64,000 nt of DNA from an uncultured Bacilli bacterium (GCA_934168275.1 CAKPNA010000005.1:1-64000); one strand, 5' to 3'; shown: positions 33,599 to 42,412, counted from the stretch's first letter. Numbers and translations: made by a program. The notes: generated by a model from the letters alone, not told the origin.

Positions 33599-34039
33599 AT
33601 GAAAAAGAATAAAGTTAAGTTTCTGATTTTAATAGTATTTGTATTCTTATTTTTAAAAACGTGCCAGAATTATAGTTATATTTTAGAATTAAAGGCACAT
33701 TGGAATATAAACGTTCCTATAGCAAACAGAATAATATACACTGCTGATTCTGGGCCAAGTTTTCATGGAGATGGAGTAAGATATGCCATTTTACATTTTA
33801 AGAATACAAAAAAAATTGAAAAAATGTTTAAGTGGCAAAAGAGTATATCAGATAGTGATATAAAAAAATTCAAAAAAGATTTAGAGTCAATAAATGTTAT
33901 TGACAATGAAATGATAGTAGATTTTAATAATCCTGAAAATTTATATTATATTATTGTTGGTGATGATCAAATGTCGACAATACATTTAATATATAATAAA
34001 TCAGAAAAAAGACTATATTATTTAGAACATATTGTATAA
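33599..34039 (+). CDS. Exported or membrane-anchored hypothetical protein
   Basis: The 146-residue protein has a basic start and hydrophobic helix (residues 6-21), with a Cys at 22 (FLKTCQN) that is not a convincing lipobox. The outer part holds TADSGPSFHGDGVRYAILHF and FNNPENLYYIIVGDD. The SFHGDGxRY motif recurs in small Firmicutes proteins often found singly or near toxin/immunity loci, but no function is known to me. AAAGGAG precedes the ATG; a terminator at 34080 follows. Confidence 0.7.
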   Translation: MKKNKVKFLILIVFVFLFLKTCQNYSYILELKAHWNINVPIANRIIYTADSGPSFHGDGVRYAILHFKNTKKIEKMFKWQKSISDSDIKKFKKDLESINVIDNEMIVDFNNPENLYYIIVGDDQMSTIHLIYNKSEKRLYYLEHIV

Positions 34040-34079
34040 CGTTGACATATATGATAAAGAGTACTATTTTGAAGTGATA

Positions 34080-34122
34080 AAAAAATGTAGACAGTCTATA
34101 AAAGACACAGCCTACATTTTTT
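34080..34122. terminator. Bidirectional terminator
   Basis: AAAAAATGTAG pairs with CTACATTTTTT. It lies between the exported protein gene and the convergent def. Confidence 0.7.
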
Positions 34123-34193
34123 GTTATTATAATTATACATTAAAACACAAAGCCCGAATTCAATATAAAATCGAATCAGAATTTTTATGCTTT

Positions 34194-34742
34194 TTATATT
34201 TCTCGCATGTTTTCTGCATTCTTATATGGATCTTTAGGATCTATATAATCAACAAATAAGATACCATTTAAGTGATCATATTCATGTTGAAAGGCAATAG
34301 CTAATTCTTCTCTAACACGATATTTAACTTCATTACCATCAACATCTTTACCTTTCATAGTAATTCTTGCATATCTTGGTACAATACCTTCAACCGGTCT
34401 ATTAATACTTAAACATCCTTCACCTTCAGAAGCATATATTAATTCTTCAGAATGTGATACTATTTCCGGATTTATTAACACATAGTCAACAAATTTTCCT
34501 TCACTTTCTTCATAACATACTACAAAGAAACGCTCATTAACACCCATTTGTGGAGCTGCTAAACCCATTCCTGGTCTTAGTTTATATTTCTTAGCATATT
34601 TTTCTATCTGACTTAAACGTAAATGTTCTAGCATATCATTAATAAGTTTCTTCTTTTCTTTTGTTAGTGGGAATGTTGTATCAACGTTTTTAGCGCGCAC
34701 TCTTTTATCTTTTTCATCTAATATATCAGAAGTTTTAATCAT
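34194..34742 (-). CDS. def: Peptide deformylase
   Basis: The enzyme removes the formyl group from new polypeptides. All three motifs are present: GMGLAAPQ (about residues 58-65), EGCLSI (metal Cys, about 107) and QHEYDHLNG (metal His pair and catalytic Glu, about 150). At 182 residues it matches the type 2 deformylases of Gram-positive bacteria, with the longer insert between motifs I and II. GAAGGGATGTT precedes the ATG. Confidence 0.96.
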   Translation of the reverse strand: MIKTSDILDEKDKRVRAKNVDTTFPLTKEKKKLINDMLEHLRLSQIEKYAKKYKLRPGMGLAAPQMGVNERFFVVCYEESEGKFVDYVLINPEIVSHSEELIYASEGEGCLSINRPVEGIVPRYARITMKGKDVDGNEVKYRVREELAIAFQHEYDHLNGILFVDYIDPKDPYKNAENMREI

Positions 34743-34813
34743 AACATCCCTTCTTTCTGTACGTATTTTACCACAGAAATAAAAAAAAGGGAAGTTTTTT
34801 CCCTTAAGATATG

Positions 34814-35002
34814 TTAAATTACAGCTCTAGTACCTATTATAATTACTAATAGAATAAATAATACTAAGATAATAGCAGCTCCATATCCGAATCCACCATT
34901 ATTGCCATATCCGTATCCATAAGCTGGATATGATTGATAGCCATAGTTTTGATTGCAGCAAGAACTACCACCTGTATTGTATCCACTTCCATAATAATAC
35001 AT
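34814..35002 (-). CDS. YjcZ-family small spore/surface peptide
   Basis: The 62-residue product has a Gly-Tyr-rich N-terminus (MYYYGSGYNTGGSSCCNQNY) and a C-terminal hydrophobic helix, GFGYGAAIILVLFILLVIII, ending in GTRAVI. This is the pattern of YjcZ-family sporulation peptides (G-F-x-x-I-I-V-L-F-I-L-L-I-I-I-G). An AAAGGAGGTAT site makes it strongly translated. It fits the other spore genes of this region. Confidence 0.8.
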   Translation of the reverse strand: MYYYGSGYNTGGSSCCNQNYGYQSYPAYGYGYGNNGGFGYGAAIILVLFILLVIIIGTRAVI

Positions 35003-35091
35003 ATAAATACCTCCTTTACTATCTATTATAGTGTACTCAAATATTTAATTTTTGTTATTGTTTTTACCCAAATAATAGAAATTATAAAAGA

Positions 35092-36783
35092 TTATTTATG
35101 TGATTTAACGCTTGGATTTACTTTAACTTCTTCAGTAAATGATAATAAGTCAACAAATCTATTTTCTTCACGTTTTAATCTAGTAGTACTAAGAACATTC
35201 TGCATTATCGCAATATGTTTAGCAATACTGTTTGTACCATTCATACTATCTGCTTTAAGGGCTTCTTTTTGTTCATTTGATAACTTAAAAGGTATATAAG
35301 TAGAGTAGTGTCTATCAGTAAAATTACTTTCATATACTAATTGATCACCACCTAAATATAAAGGAACTATAGTATCATTAGTCAAGTTAACAATAGTTTT
35401 AATAACCTTATCTAAGTTAGCATGGCAACTAATTGGTGCATTATAGCCCGGTAAATCAAAAGATAATATTATTTGATTATTTTCATCAACAAAACCAAAT
35501 TCATCACTAGGTTGTATTCCCCAATTAATATTTATTCTAGCACTTATAATTGAATTAAGTAAAACATCTATTAAACCATCTTTATATTCATAGAATATTT
35601 GAAAATTATCAGCATGCACTAATCTCTTTAAATCTTCAATCAACATATTATCCCCATCATAACGATTATATTCAGCATTATAATCATCCATAAATTGATC
35701 AGGAATATCTGCTCCTAAATCAAACTCTCGATAACTTAAATTATTATTGTTAATATATTCTGAACTAGTAGTATGCTTTTCATTCTTTTCATATAATACA
35801 TGTCTTTGGTCTTTCAAGTAATCTGCTAACATCTTATATCGCGCAATAGCCTCAATAATTTCTTCCTTAGGTATTTGGTCAACATATATCCAGCCATTAT
35901 TATCAATGTTATTCTTAGTCTTATCACTTAAAAATGTTATCATTGCTAAAGCTTTAATTATAAGAGTCTTTACTTTCTCAACACGATTAATCATAAATAA
36001 AGATAGGGCAGACAACTCTTCATCAGGTAAAGAAGATAAAATATCGCTATCAAAATAATCAGAAACACAAGTAAGTGGCTTTTCTTTCTTACTAGTTCTA
36101 GTATTAGTTTGTAAATATGGCATATGAAGCATTCTTGCTCTATAATTATTCTTAATTGTATAATACTCTATATAACCATATCTATCTAAAAATTTAGCCC
36201 CATTTACAAGAATCTTAACTCGACTATCTATAACCATTTTACGGCATGTTGGATAGTTTAACTTAAGAAAATTTAATGTTCTTTTCTTAATAGTTAGTAT
36301 TTCTTTTTCTGACAAAGTACCTGCAACAAATTTATCAGCCTCATCTTTTGAAAATTTAGTATCTAATTCAGAATATAAATCCCCTGCTAGAGCAAACGAA
36401 TCTTCTATAAGATTACCACGATAGGCATAATATTTAGCACCTCTAGTTATAATTTGTTTGTGATAGTCATCTAATCCATAAATATATTTCCAAAATTCAT
36501 CAATATTCTCCATAACATATTTAAGAACCTTTACTTCACAATAATCACTTTTTGTTAATTGAAAGATAGACTCTCTAGGATTATTAATATTATATAATTT
36601 AGCAGTTAAATCCTCCATACCAATAACACATAATTTATCAACATTATATTCCTCATTAGGAATTGGCTTGAATATCTTACTATGAGTTAACAATTGTTGG
36701 ATAGCCGCTCCAAATTCATATATTTCCTGTTCTCTAACAGCTTTTTTATATCTTTCAAGATCCCCTTTAAAATTATTAAGCAT
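35092..36783 (-). CDS. Hypothetical protein (563 residues)
   Basis: Not recognised. A GGTGATA site precedes ATG 36783. It is soluble, without a signal peptide. The N-terminal 200 residues are helical (YHKQIITRGAKYYAYRGNLI). The C-terminal 200 residues look like a mixed alpha/beta domain with NWGIQPSDEFGFVDENNQ and IVPLYLGGDQLVYES. No catalytic motif stands out. It is divergent from and adjacent to the RsgI-like gene, sharing a 119-base intergenic region, so joint control is possible. Confidence 0.65.
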   Translation of the reverse strand: MLNNFKGDLERYKKAVREQEIYEFGAAIQQLLTHSKIFKPIPNEEYNVDKLCVIGMEDLTAKLYNINNPRESIFQLTKSDYCEVKVLKYVMENIDEFWKYIYGLDDYHKQIITRGAKYYAYRGNLIEDSFALAGDLYSELDTKFSKDEADKFVAGTLSEKEILTIKKRTLNFLKLNYPTCRKMVIDSRVKILVNGAKFLDRYGYIEYYTIKNNYRARMLHMPYLQTNTRTSKKEKPLTCVSDYFDSDILSSLPDEELSALSLFMINRVEKVKTLIIKALAMITFLSDKTKNNIDNNGWIYVDQIPKEEIIEAIARYKMLADYLKDQRHVLYEKNEKHTTSSEYINNNNLSYREFDLGADIPDQFMDDYNAEYNRYDGDNMLIEDLKRLVHADNFQIFYEYKDGLIDVLLNSIISARININWGIQPSDEFGFVDENNQIILSFDLPGYNAPISCHANLDKVIKTIVNLTNDTIVPLYLGGDQLVYESNFTDRHYSTYIPFKLSNEQKEALKADSMNGTNSIAKHIAIMQNVLSTTRLKREENRFVDLLSFTEEVKVNPSVKSHK

Positions 36784-36823
36784 TTCGTATCACCTATGAA
36801 AATTATATTATAGTTTTAAATGG

Positions 36824-36852
36824 TTGTCAAATTACCAATACATTGATATAAT
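36824..36852 (+). promoter_or_regulatory. Promoter of the RsgI-like gene
   Basis: TTGTCA (36824-36829), 17 bases, TATAAT (36847-36852), about 50 bases before the start codon. Confidence 0.65.
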
Positions 36853-36902
36853 AAAATTACATGATAGGAAATACTTTATAATATAGAAGTGAGAAGTGAA
36901 CA

Positions 36903-37751
36903 ATGGATAAAAAGAAAAAAATAGTAATATTAACAATAGTATTACTAGCAATTTTAATAGTTATTGATGGAGTGATAGCTATTTTAAGTAGAAAAGGGAG
37001 AAATGAACTATATAACACAGTAGTATCAGTAATTACTTTAGATATTAATCCTAGTATAAAATTAGAATTAAATAAAGATAATACTGAAAGTAAAGCAGCA
37101 TACCTAGAAGAAATTATAAAAAATAATTCTAACTTAAAGATCGAAGATATCAAAGATATGAGTATTAATGATATTGTTAATAAAACTAATGAAACAACTG
37201 AAAATAATACTAATGATAATACCGAAAACACTAGTCAAAGTACTAATAACGGTGGCGGATATGGTAGTGTATCTAAATGCGATTATGTTAGACCTGTCTT
37301 AACTAATGAAGAAGCCGGTAAGATGATAGCTAATATGATGGGAGCAACAGTTGGCACGAGTAGTTATTGTGATAAATTAGCACCTGAATCTGTTATGGTA
37401 ACTGCATCAGATGGTAATTGTAATTATAAAGTAACATTTAAATATCGTACGAAGAAGTGTGTATATTATATTAATGTTGAAACTGGTAATATTGTTGGTA
37501 GTCCTGAATGTGAAGCAACCTTGGTTGAAGAAGGGGAGGCCCAATGTATCGTTATGGAATCAATTGGTTTAACACAAAGAACTATGTTTTATGCAAGTGC
37601 AGCAAAAGTTATTAATGATGAATATATATATGAAGTTAAAGATGTTTATGGTACTCCAGATGAAAATGGTCAAAGCTATGTTTATGAATACCATGTATCT
37701 AAAACAACCGGTCAAATAACTGCTAAAAATAAAATTAGAGTATTAAATTAA
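36903..37751 (+). CDS. RsgI-like extracytoplasmic sensor protein
   Basis: The 282-residue protein has a membrane helix at residues 7-27 and then SVITLDINPSIKLELNKD, the signature of the RsgI N-terminal external domain (S-I-D-I-N-P-S-I-E-L). A Thr/Asn-rich linker follows (about 92-115), then a domain with four cysteines near the middle (SKCDYVRPVLT, SSYCDKLAPE, GNCNYKVTF, KKCVYYINVETG), resembling PepSY-like folds. Classical RsgI has a cytoplasmic anti-sigma-I part before the helix; here only six residues precede it, so it probably does not bind a sigma factor itself. No sigI is adjacent. The D,D-carboxypeptidase gene follows in the same direction. Confidence 0.7.
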   Translation: MDKKKKIVILTIVLLAILIVIDGVIAILSRKGRNELYNTVVSVITLDINPSIKLELNKDNTESKAAYLEEIIKNNSNLKIEDIKDMSINDIVNKTNETTENNTNDNTENTSQSTNNGGGYGSVSKCDYVRPVLTNEEAGKMIANMMGATVGTSSYCDKLAPESVMVTASDGNCNYKVTFKYRTKKCVYYINVETGNIVGSPECEATLVEEGEAQCIVMESIGLTQRTMFYASAAKVINDEYIYEVKDVYGTPDENGQSYVYEYHVSKTTGQITAKNKIRVLN

Positions 37752-37812
37752 TTTTCAGATAAAGACTAATATTTTATCATTTAATAGCATAGTTTTTACT
37801 AGGTGATTTATA

Positions 37813-38964
37813 GTGAAAAAAATAGTAGTATTTATCTTTTTATTTATGCTTATTCCTATGGGATATGTTAAAGCCGATGAATTAAACTTGGCCGAGAATG
37901 CTAAAGCCGCTATTATTATTGAAGCATCTTCCGGAAAAATATTGTGGGAAAAGAATGCTCACGAAAAGTTAGCGCCTGCTTCAATGACTAAAATTATGTC
38001 TATGCTTCTTATTATGGAAAATATCGAAAGTGGTAACTTAAGTTGGGATGAAAAAATTACGGCCTCATTAAACGCTTCATCAATGGGTGGGAGTCAAATA
38101 TTTTTAGAGCCAGGTGAAAAAATGACTGTTAAAGATTTACTTAAAGGAATAGCCATTGGGTCAGGAAATGATGCCACTGTTGCTATGGCTGAAAGAATTG
38201 CCGGAACTGAATCTAAATTTGTTGAAATGATGAATAATAAAGCTAAAGAATTAGGACTTAAAAATACTAATTTTAAAGATTCAACAGGATTAGATGCTGA
38301 AAATCATTATTCCTCAGCCTATGATATGGCAATTATGGCCAAAGAGTTAATTAAACATGAAAAAATATTAGAATTTACATCAACATATGAAGACTATTTA
38401 AGACAAGATACCGGTAATAGTTTTTGGCTAGTTAATACTAATAAACTAGTTAGATATTACCAAGGTGTTGATGGTCTAAAGACAGGATTTACTAATACAG
38501 CTGGTTATTGCTTAACCGCTACTGCTAAAAGAGGAGATATGCGTCTTATCACTGTTGTCATGAATGAACCATCTAGTGAAATTAGAAGTAAAGAAACAAG
38601 CAGTATGTTAGATTATGGCTTTAATACTTATGAAATAAATAAAGTATTAACTAAAGACAGTGTAGTAGGTAATGTTAAAGTATCTTTAGGTACTAAAAAG
38701 AGTGTTGATATCGTACCAATAGATGACATTGATATTCTCCGCAGTAAGATTGGTGATAAAAAAGATATTACTTACAAAGTAACAGCAAATAACGTCAAAG
38801 CTCCAATTAAAAAAGGCGCTGATGTAGGAGATATCATTGTCTATGAAGATGGCAAAGAAATTATGAAAATAGATGCTACTGTCATAAATGATGTTAATAA
38901 AGTAAATATCTTTGTAGCATACCTAAGAAACATAATCAATATCATTAGTGGTAAAGTATTTTAA
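37813..38964 (+). CDS. D-alanyl-D-alanine carboxypeptidase (PBP5/DacF type)
   Basis: The enzyme trims the terminal D-Ala from peptidoglycan stem peptides. GTG start with AGGTGATTTATA. A signal peptide (residues 1-21) precedes ADELNL. The active-site motifs are SMTK (Ser57, Lys60), SGN (117-119) and KTG (223-225). The C-terminal beta domain (265-360) and amphipathic tail, typical for membrane attachment, are present. Length (383) matches the DacA/DacF family. With the spore genes around it, a DacF-like sporulation role is possible, but vegetative DacA is equally likely. Confidence 0.93.
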   Translation: MKKIVVFIFLFMLIPMGYVKADELNLAENAKAAIIIEASSGKILWEKNAHEKLAPASMTKIMSMLLIMENIESGNLSWDEKITASLNASSMGGSQIFLEPGEKMTVKDLLKGIAIGSGNDATVAMAERIAGTESKFVEMMNNKAKELGLKNTNFKDSTGLDAENHYSSAYDMAIMAKELIKHEKILEFTSTYEDYLRQDTGNSFWLVNTNKLVRYYQGVDGLKTGFTNTAGYCLTATAKRGDMRLITVVMNEPSSEIRSKETSSMLDYGFNTYEINKVLTKDSVVGNVKVSLGTKKSVDIVPIDDIDILRSKIGDKKDITYKVTANNVKAPIKKGADVGDIIVYEDGKEIMKIDATVINDVNKVNIFVAYLRNIINIISGKVF

Positions 38965-38972
38965 TATAACAT

Positions 38973-39005
38973 AATACTTAGAATATTCCTTCTAGGTATT
39001 TTTAT
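38973..39005 (+). terminator. Terminator of the carboxypeptidase gene
   Basis: AATACTTAGA pairs with TCTAGGTATT, followed by TTTT. Confidence 0.65.
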
Positions 39006-39063
39006 ATTAAAAAGATTATTTGTGATATAATTGTATATAGTAAATAATTAACTAGTAATTTGT

Positions 39064-39138
39064 ATGTATCATCCAAGGCTAAAAGAAAGTCACTACGAAA
39101 TAGGAAAGCATTATGGTGAGTTATTGATGCTGTTTTAA
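39064..39138 (+). pseudogene. N-terminal remnant of a C45-type acyltransferase-like gene
   Basis: The frame reads MYHPRLKESHYEIGKHYGEL and then LMLF and stop. The opening is the N-terminus of peptidase C45 (acyl-CoA:6-aminopenicillanic acid acyltransferase-like) proteins of Firmicutes (MYHPRLKGSHYEMGxxYG). After 20 residues the match ends and the ogt fragment begins, so a deletion fused two genes. No ribosome binding site precedes the ATG. Confidence 0.65.
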
Positions 39139-39502
39139 TATATATTTTAGTGGCAAAAATTCTGACTTTATACCAAAATATAAAATTAATAATCTAACGC
39201 CATTTAGACAAGAAGTAATCGATATCATGAGCACTATTTCTTATGGTAGTACTATAACATATAATGATATATCTAAAATTATTGCTCAAAAAAGAGGAAT
39301 CAAAAGAATGTCTAGTCAAGCTGTTGGTGGTGCTGTTGGTTGGAATCCTATCTGCATTATTATTCCATGTCATAGAGTAGTAGGAACTAACGGCAGCCTA
39401 ACCGGCTATGGTAGTGGTTTAAATAATAAAGTAGCACTCTTAACTCTAGAAAACGTTAATATGGATAAATACTTTATCCCTAAGAAAGGAACAACCCTAT
39501 GA
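39128..39502 (+). pseudogene. ogt: 5'-truncated methylated-DNA-cysteine methyltransferase
   Basis: Ogt/Ada-C proteins repair O6-methylguanine by moving the methyl group to a cysteine. The frame is open from 39128 but its first ATG is 39227. Before that ATG it encodes YFSGKNSDFIPKYKINNLTP, part of the N-terminal domain, so the true start has been lost to a deletion. What remains from the ATG is 91 residues: SYGSTITYNDISKII, SSQAVGGAVGWNPICIIIPCHRV (read in two pieces) and the GYGSGLNNK motif. The active-site PCHRV and the DNA-binding helix are intact, so a minimal product could still work, but no ribosome binding site is seen. The stop overlaps the tag start (ATGA). Confidence 0.75.
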
Positions 39503-40044
39503 AAAGATGCAAATGGTGTAATGAAAATAATTCCTTATATGTAGAATACCATGATAAAGAATGGTGTATTCCTAACTATGATGATAACTATTTATTTGAA
39601 ATGTTAATTTTAGAGTCTTTTCAAGCTGGACTATCATGGGAGTGTGTCCTAAATAAAAGAAATGACTTTATAGTCGCCTATGATAACTTTAATATTGATA
39701 AAATAATTAATTATGATGAAAACAAAATAAATGAATTATTAACTAATAATAAAATAATAAGAAATAAATTAAAAATAAAAGCTAGTATTAATAATGCTAA
39801 AATATTTAAAGATATTCAAAAAGAGTATGGTAGTTTCTATAACTACTTATTAACTTTTACTAAAAATAAAATATTATATGAAATAGATAAAACTACTAAT
39901 GACTTATCTGATTCTATCTCTAAAGATTTAATCAAAAGAGGCATGAAGTTTGTAGGCTCTACTATTATCTATTCATACTTACAAGCAATTGGTTTTATAT
40001 ATTCCCATGGTGAAGAATGCTTTATGTATAAGAAAGAATTTTAG
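39499..40044 (+). CDS. tag: DNA-3-methyladenine glycosylase I
   Basis: Tag excises 3-methyladenine from DNA. The 181-residue protein (family about 187) has the zinc site Cys4 and Cys7 (RCKWCNEN), YHDKEWCIPNYDDNYLFEML (binding-pocket Glu and His), ESFQAGLSWECVLNKR and near the end FVGSTIIYSYLQAIGFIYSH followed by GEEC, completing the zinc ligands. In the common motif H-D-x-E-W-G the Gly is Cys here. It overlaps the ogt fragment by four bases, so an alkylation-repair operon was intended. Confidence 0.95.
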   Translation: MKRCKWCNENNSLYVEYHDKEWCIPNYDDNYLFEMLILESFQAGLSWECVLNKRNDFIVAYDNFNIDKIINYDENKINELLTNNKIIRNKLKIKASINNAKIFKDIQKEYGSFYNYLLTFTKNKILYEIDKTTNDLSDSISKDLIKRGMKFVGSTIIYSYLQAIGFIYSHGEECFMYKKEF

Positions 40045-40050
40045 TATAAT

Positions 40051-40083
40051 TAAAACTAGCCGTATTTTTACGACTAGTTTATT
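40051..40083. terminator. Bidirectional terminator
   Basis: AAACTAGCCGT pairs with ACGACTAGTTT, between tag and the convergent small gene. Confidence 0.7.
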
Positions 40084-40279
40084 TATAATTTGTTTTTCTA
40101 TTTAAATCTAAAACTCTAAGTTGTAATTTTATTGCAATCTCATTAATTTCTTCATAAGTAAATCCCATGCTTTTTAATTCTTTTCTATTCATTCTCCACA
40201 GCTTCTCAATAGAGTCAATATTATTTAAACTTAACTTATCTAAAATAACTTTTTCAAAATCTAAATCTTTTAATATCAT
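40079..40279 (-). CDS. Small protein with RNA polymerase alpha-CTD-like helix-hairpin-helix
   Basis: The 66 residues read LSLNNIDSIEKLWRMNRKEL then KSMGFTYEEINEIAIKLQLR. This has the rhythm of the alpha-CTD/HhH fold (L-S-x-x-x-x-x-x-L-x-x-x-x-x-x-E-L, G-x-x-x-x-E-I-x-x-x-L-x-x-L). It begins two bases after the stop of the upstream gene without its own ribosome binding site, so it is probably translationally coupled. A domain this small could be a DNA-binding accessory or a decayed piece of a larger protein. Confidence 0.5.
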   Translation of the reverse strand: MILKDLDFEKVILDKLSLNNIDSIEKLWRMNRKELKSMGFTYEEINEIAIKLQLRVLDLNRKTNYK

Positions 40280-40281
40280 AC

Positions 40282-40599
40282 TTATTTATTTACTATTTCA
40301 AATATATAATCTTTTACTTCATCAACGGTCATATTTAATGATATAGCTAACTCATTATATAAATATTTCTCAGCAAGTTTAAAATAAGCACTATCTTTTT
40401 CACTTATTCTCTTTTTACTATTAACTCTATCTTCATTTCTTAAATAAGTAGTTTTAATAATCTTAATATGTTCTTCATGAGTACCAGTATTTAACATATT
40501 TTTATATTGTACTTCTAAGTTTTTTTCATTAATATTTTTAAGAAATATTATTTCTACAGAAGATGCTAAAATAGGTAATGAAAATGTTGTTAAAAACAT
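40282..40599 (-). CDS. Hypothetical protein, possibly truncated
   Basis: The 105-residue frame is not recognised. The N-terminus (MFLTTFSLPILASSVEIIFL) is hydrophobic but no ribosome binding site precedes the ATG, so the gene may be a 5'-truncated remnant. The rest is charged and helical, ending LNMTVDEVKDYIFEIVNK. It runs into the coupled 66-codon gene. The two small genes form an operon with no identified role. Confidence 0.45.
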   Translation of the reverse strand: MFLTTFSLPILASSVEIIFLKNINEKNLEVQYKNMLNTGTHEEHIKIIKTTYLRNEDRVNSKKRISEKDSAYFKLAEKYLYNELAISLNMTVDEVKDYIFEIVNK

Positions 40600-40725
40600 T
40601 TGTGATTATATAAATAATTTTAAATAGTAAAAGATATCATCTTAATTAAAAAGTGATATCTTTTTATAATTGTCGACATTTAATATTAGTTAGTGTATAA
40701 TGTAATAAAGATAGGAAGTGAAGTA

Positions 40726-41370
40726 ATGCTAAAAAGAATTAAGAAAGTATTTATAAAAAACTATAAGTGGATAATTTGTTTTATTTGCTTAATATTATTT
40801 CTTGCTTTAGCAGAAGATGTATTTAATAATGAAATAATGAATGGGGATGTTATTGGTTATAAGATTATATCAACATATTTAATTCGTGATTCATTAACCC
40901 CAATATTTAAAATAATAACTTGGTTTGGTAGTGCTACTTGCTTAATACTATTAGCCTTCATATTATTCTTTACCATTAAAAATAAAAAAGTAGGTTTACT
41001 AACTAGTACTAATTTAATTATTATAACTATTTTAAATCAAGCCCTAAAAATAATTGTTCAGCGACCACGACCAACTGAATATCGTATAATTAACGAAGCA
41101 GGATATAGTTTTCCATCCGGACATTCAATGGTAAGTATGGCCTTTTATGGTTTCTTAATTTATCTAATTTATAAAAATATTAAGAATAAATACTTAAAAA
41201 TATCTTTGATTGTAATATTATCATTACTGATTGTTATGATAGGTATTAGTAGAATATATCTAGGAGTTCATTATACTAGTGATGTCTGTGCTGGTTTTCT
41301 AGTATCATTATCATATTTAATAATATATATTAATTTTGCAAATAAACTTGTATTAAGTAGGGAGAAATAA
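40726..41370 (+). CDS. PAP2-family phosphatase (undecaprenyl-pyrophosphate or lipid phosphatase)
   Basis: ATG 40726 is preceded by AGGAAGTGAAG; a longer frame from 40693 has no site. The 214-residue protein has about six helices and the three PAP2 motifs: KIIVQRPRPTE (K-x6-R-P), PSGHSM and SRIYLGVHYTSDV (S-R-x5-H-x3-D). Such enzymes dephosphorylate undecaprenyl pyrophosphate or phosphatidate outside. It overlaps dgkA by one base, a pairing that suggests undecaprenyl-phosphate recycling or lipid turnover. Confidence 0.92.
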   Translation: MLKRIKKVFIKNYKWIICFICLILFLALAEDVFNNEIMNGDVIGYKIISTYLIRDSLTPIFKIITWFGSATCLILLAFILFFTIKNKKVGLLTSTNLIIITILNQALKIIVQRPRPTEYRIINEAGYSFPSGHSMVSMAFYGFLIYLIYKNIKNKYLKISLIVILSLLIVMIGISRIYLGVHYTSDVCAGFLVSLSYLIIYINFANKLVLSREK

Positions 41371-41735
41371 TGAAAAACAAAAATTTAATTAATAGTTTCA
41401 AATATGCCTTTGCCGGCTTAAAAAGTGCTTTTAAAACTGAAAGAAATCTTAAAATTCATATTACCGTAGCTACTATTATTACTGTTTTAGGAATAATACT
41501 AAAGCTAAGGTCATGGGAATGGATAGTTTGTATTATTTGGTTTGCTATTGTTATAGGAGGAGAATTATTTAATACTGCCATTGAAATTGCTGTTAATTTA
41601 GCTATGCCAAAAATAAATAATGATGCAAAAAGAGCTAAAGATATTTCAGCTGGTGGCGTCCTAGTATTTGCTATCGGTTCAGCCATCGTAGGTCTTATTA
41701 TATTTGTACCAAAACTAATATCTTTAATTAAATAA
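41370..41735 (+). CDS. dgkA: Undecaprenol/diacylglycerol kinase
   Basis: The 121-residue protein has three membrane helices and the DgkA signature FKYAFAGLKSAFKTERNLKI and ELFNTAIEIAVNL (Glu and Asn metal/catalytic residues). In Gram-positive bacteria this family phosphorylates undecaprenol to the lipid carrier used in wall synthesis. The start overlaps the PAP2 stop (AATGA), so both are translated together. Confidence 0.95.
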   Translation: MKNKNLINSFKYAFAGLKSAFKTERNLKIHITVATIITVLGIILKLRSWEWIVCIIWFAIVIGGELFNTAIEIAVNLAMPKINNDAKRAKDISAGGVLVFAIGSAIVGLIIFVPKLISLIK

Positions 41736-41810
41736 GGAGTATTCAACTAAATAATGCTTCTTTTATTATGCAATAAACTTATGGTATAATAGTATAAAGG
41801 AAGTGATAAT

Positions 41811-42359
41811 ATGAAATATTTTAAGAAATTAGAAGGGGAAAGAATATATCTATCACCAATAAATAGTGAAGATGCTGAAAAATATGTTTATTGGATGAAC
41901 GATAGAACTATAACTGATAATATTGCTAGAACTACCGCTATAACAACATTTGAAAGTGAAAAAGAGTGGTTAGCAAGTACTTCAAAAAGCGAAATCAAAT
42001 TTGCCATAGTTAAAAAAGATACTGACGAATTAATTGGCAATTGTTCACTAATGGATATTGATAGACTAAATAGAAAATGTACTCTAGGTATATTTATTGG
42101 AGATGAAGGAAATAGAAGTATGGGTTATGGCACTGAAGCCTTAAAATTACTTTTAGACTTTGCTTTTAATTTTCAAAATATGCACAGTGTTGATTTAAAA
42201 GTATTCTCATTTAATGAAAGAGCCATTAAGTGCTATGAAAAATCAGGCTTTAAAAGATGTGGAACAAGACATGGTGCCTACTTCCTAAATGGTAAATACC
42301 ATGATGAGATAGAAATGGAAATGTTAGAAAGTGATTACTACGAAAGAAATAATATATAA
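41811..42359 (+). CDS. GNAT N-acetyltransferase (RimJ/RimL type)
   Basis: The 182-residue protein begins MKYFKKLEGERIYLSPINSE, the usual start of RimJ/RimL-like acetyltransferases. The acetyl-CoA loop is in EGNRSMGYGTEALKLLLDF (R-x-x-G-x-G/A) near 99-117, followed by the beta-5/alpha-4 part LKVFSFNERAIKCYEKSGF. The acceptor may be a protein N-terminus, an amino sugar or a small molecule and cannot be told. GGAAGTG precedes the ATG; it stands between dgkA and a two-component system. Confidence 0.88.
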   Translation: MKYFKKLEGERIYLSPINSEDAEKYVYWMNDRTITDNIARTTAITTFESEKEWLASTSKSEIKFAIVKKDTDELIGNCSLMDIDRLNRKCTLGIFIGDEGNRSMGYGTEALKLLLDFAFNFQNMHSVDLKVFSFNERAIKCYEKSGFKRCGTRHGAYFLNGKYHDEIEMEMLESDYYERNNI

Positions 42360-42412
42360 TCATTTAATGTTTATTTAATAAAAATATTATATATAAGTAA
42401 TGGTGATTTATT

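Noticed and set aside
40079..40599. Protein toxin-antitoxin pair
   Set aside because: The two small coupled genes have the right size, but neither shows a known toxin or antitoxin fold and the first lacks a ribosome binding site.
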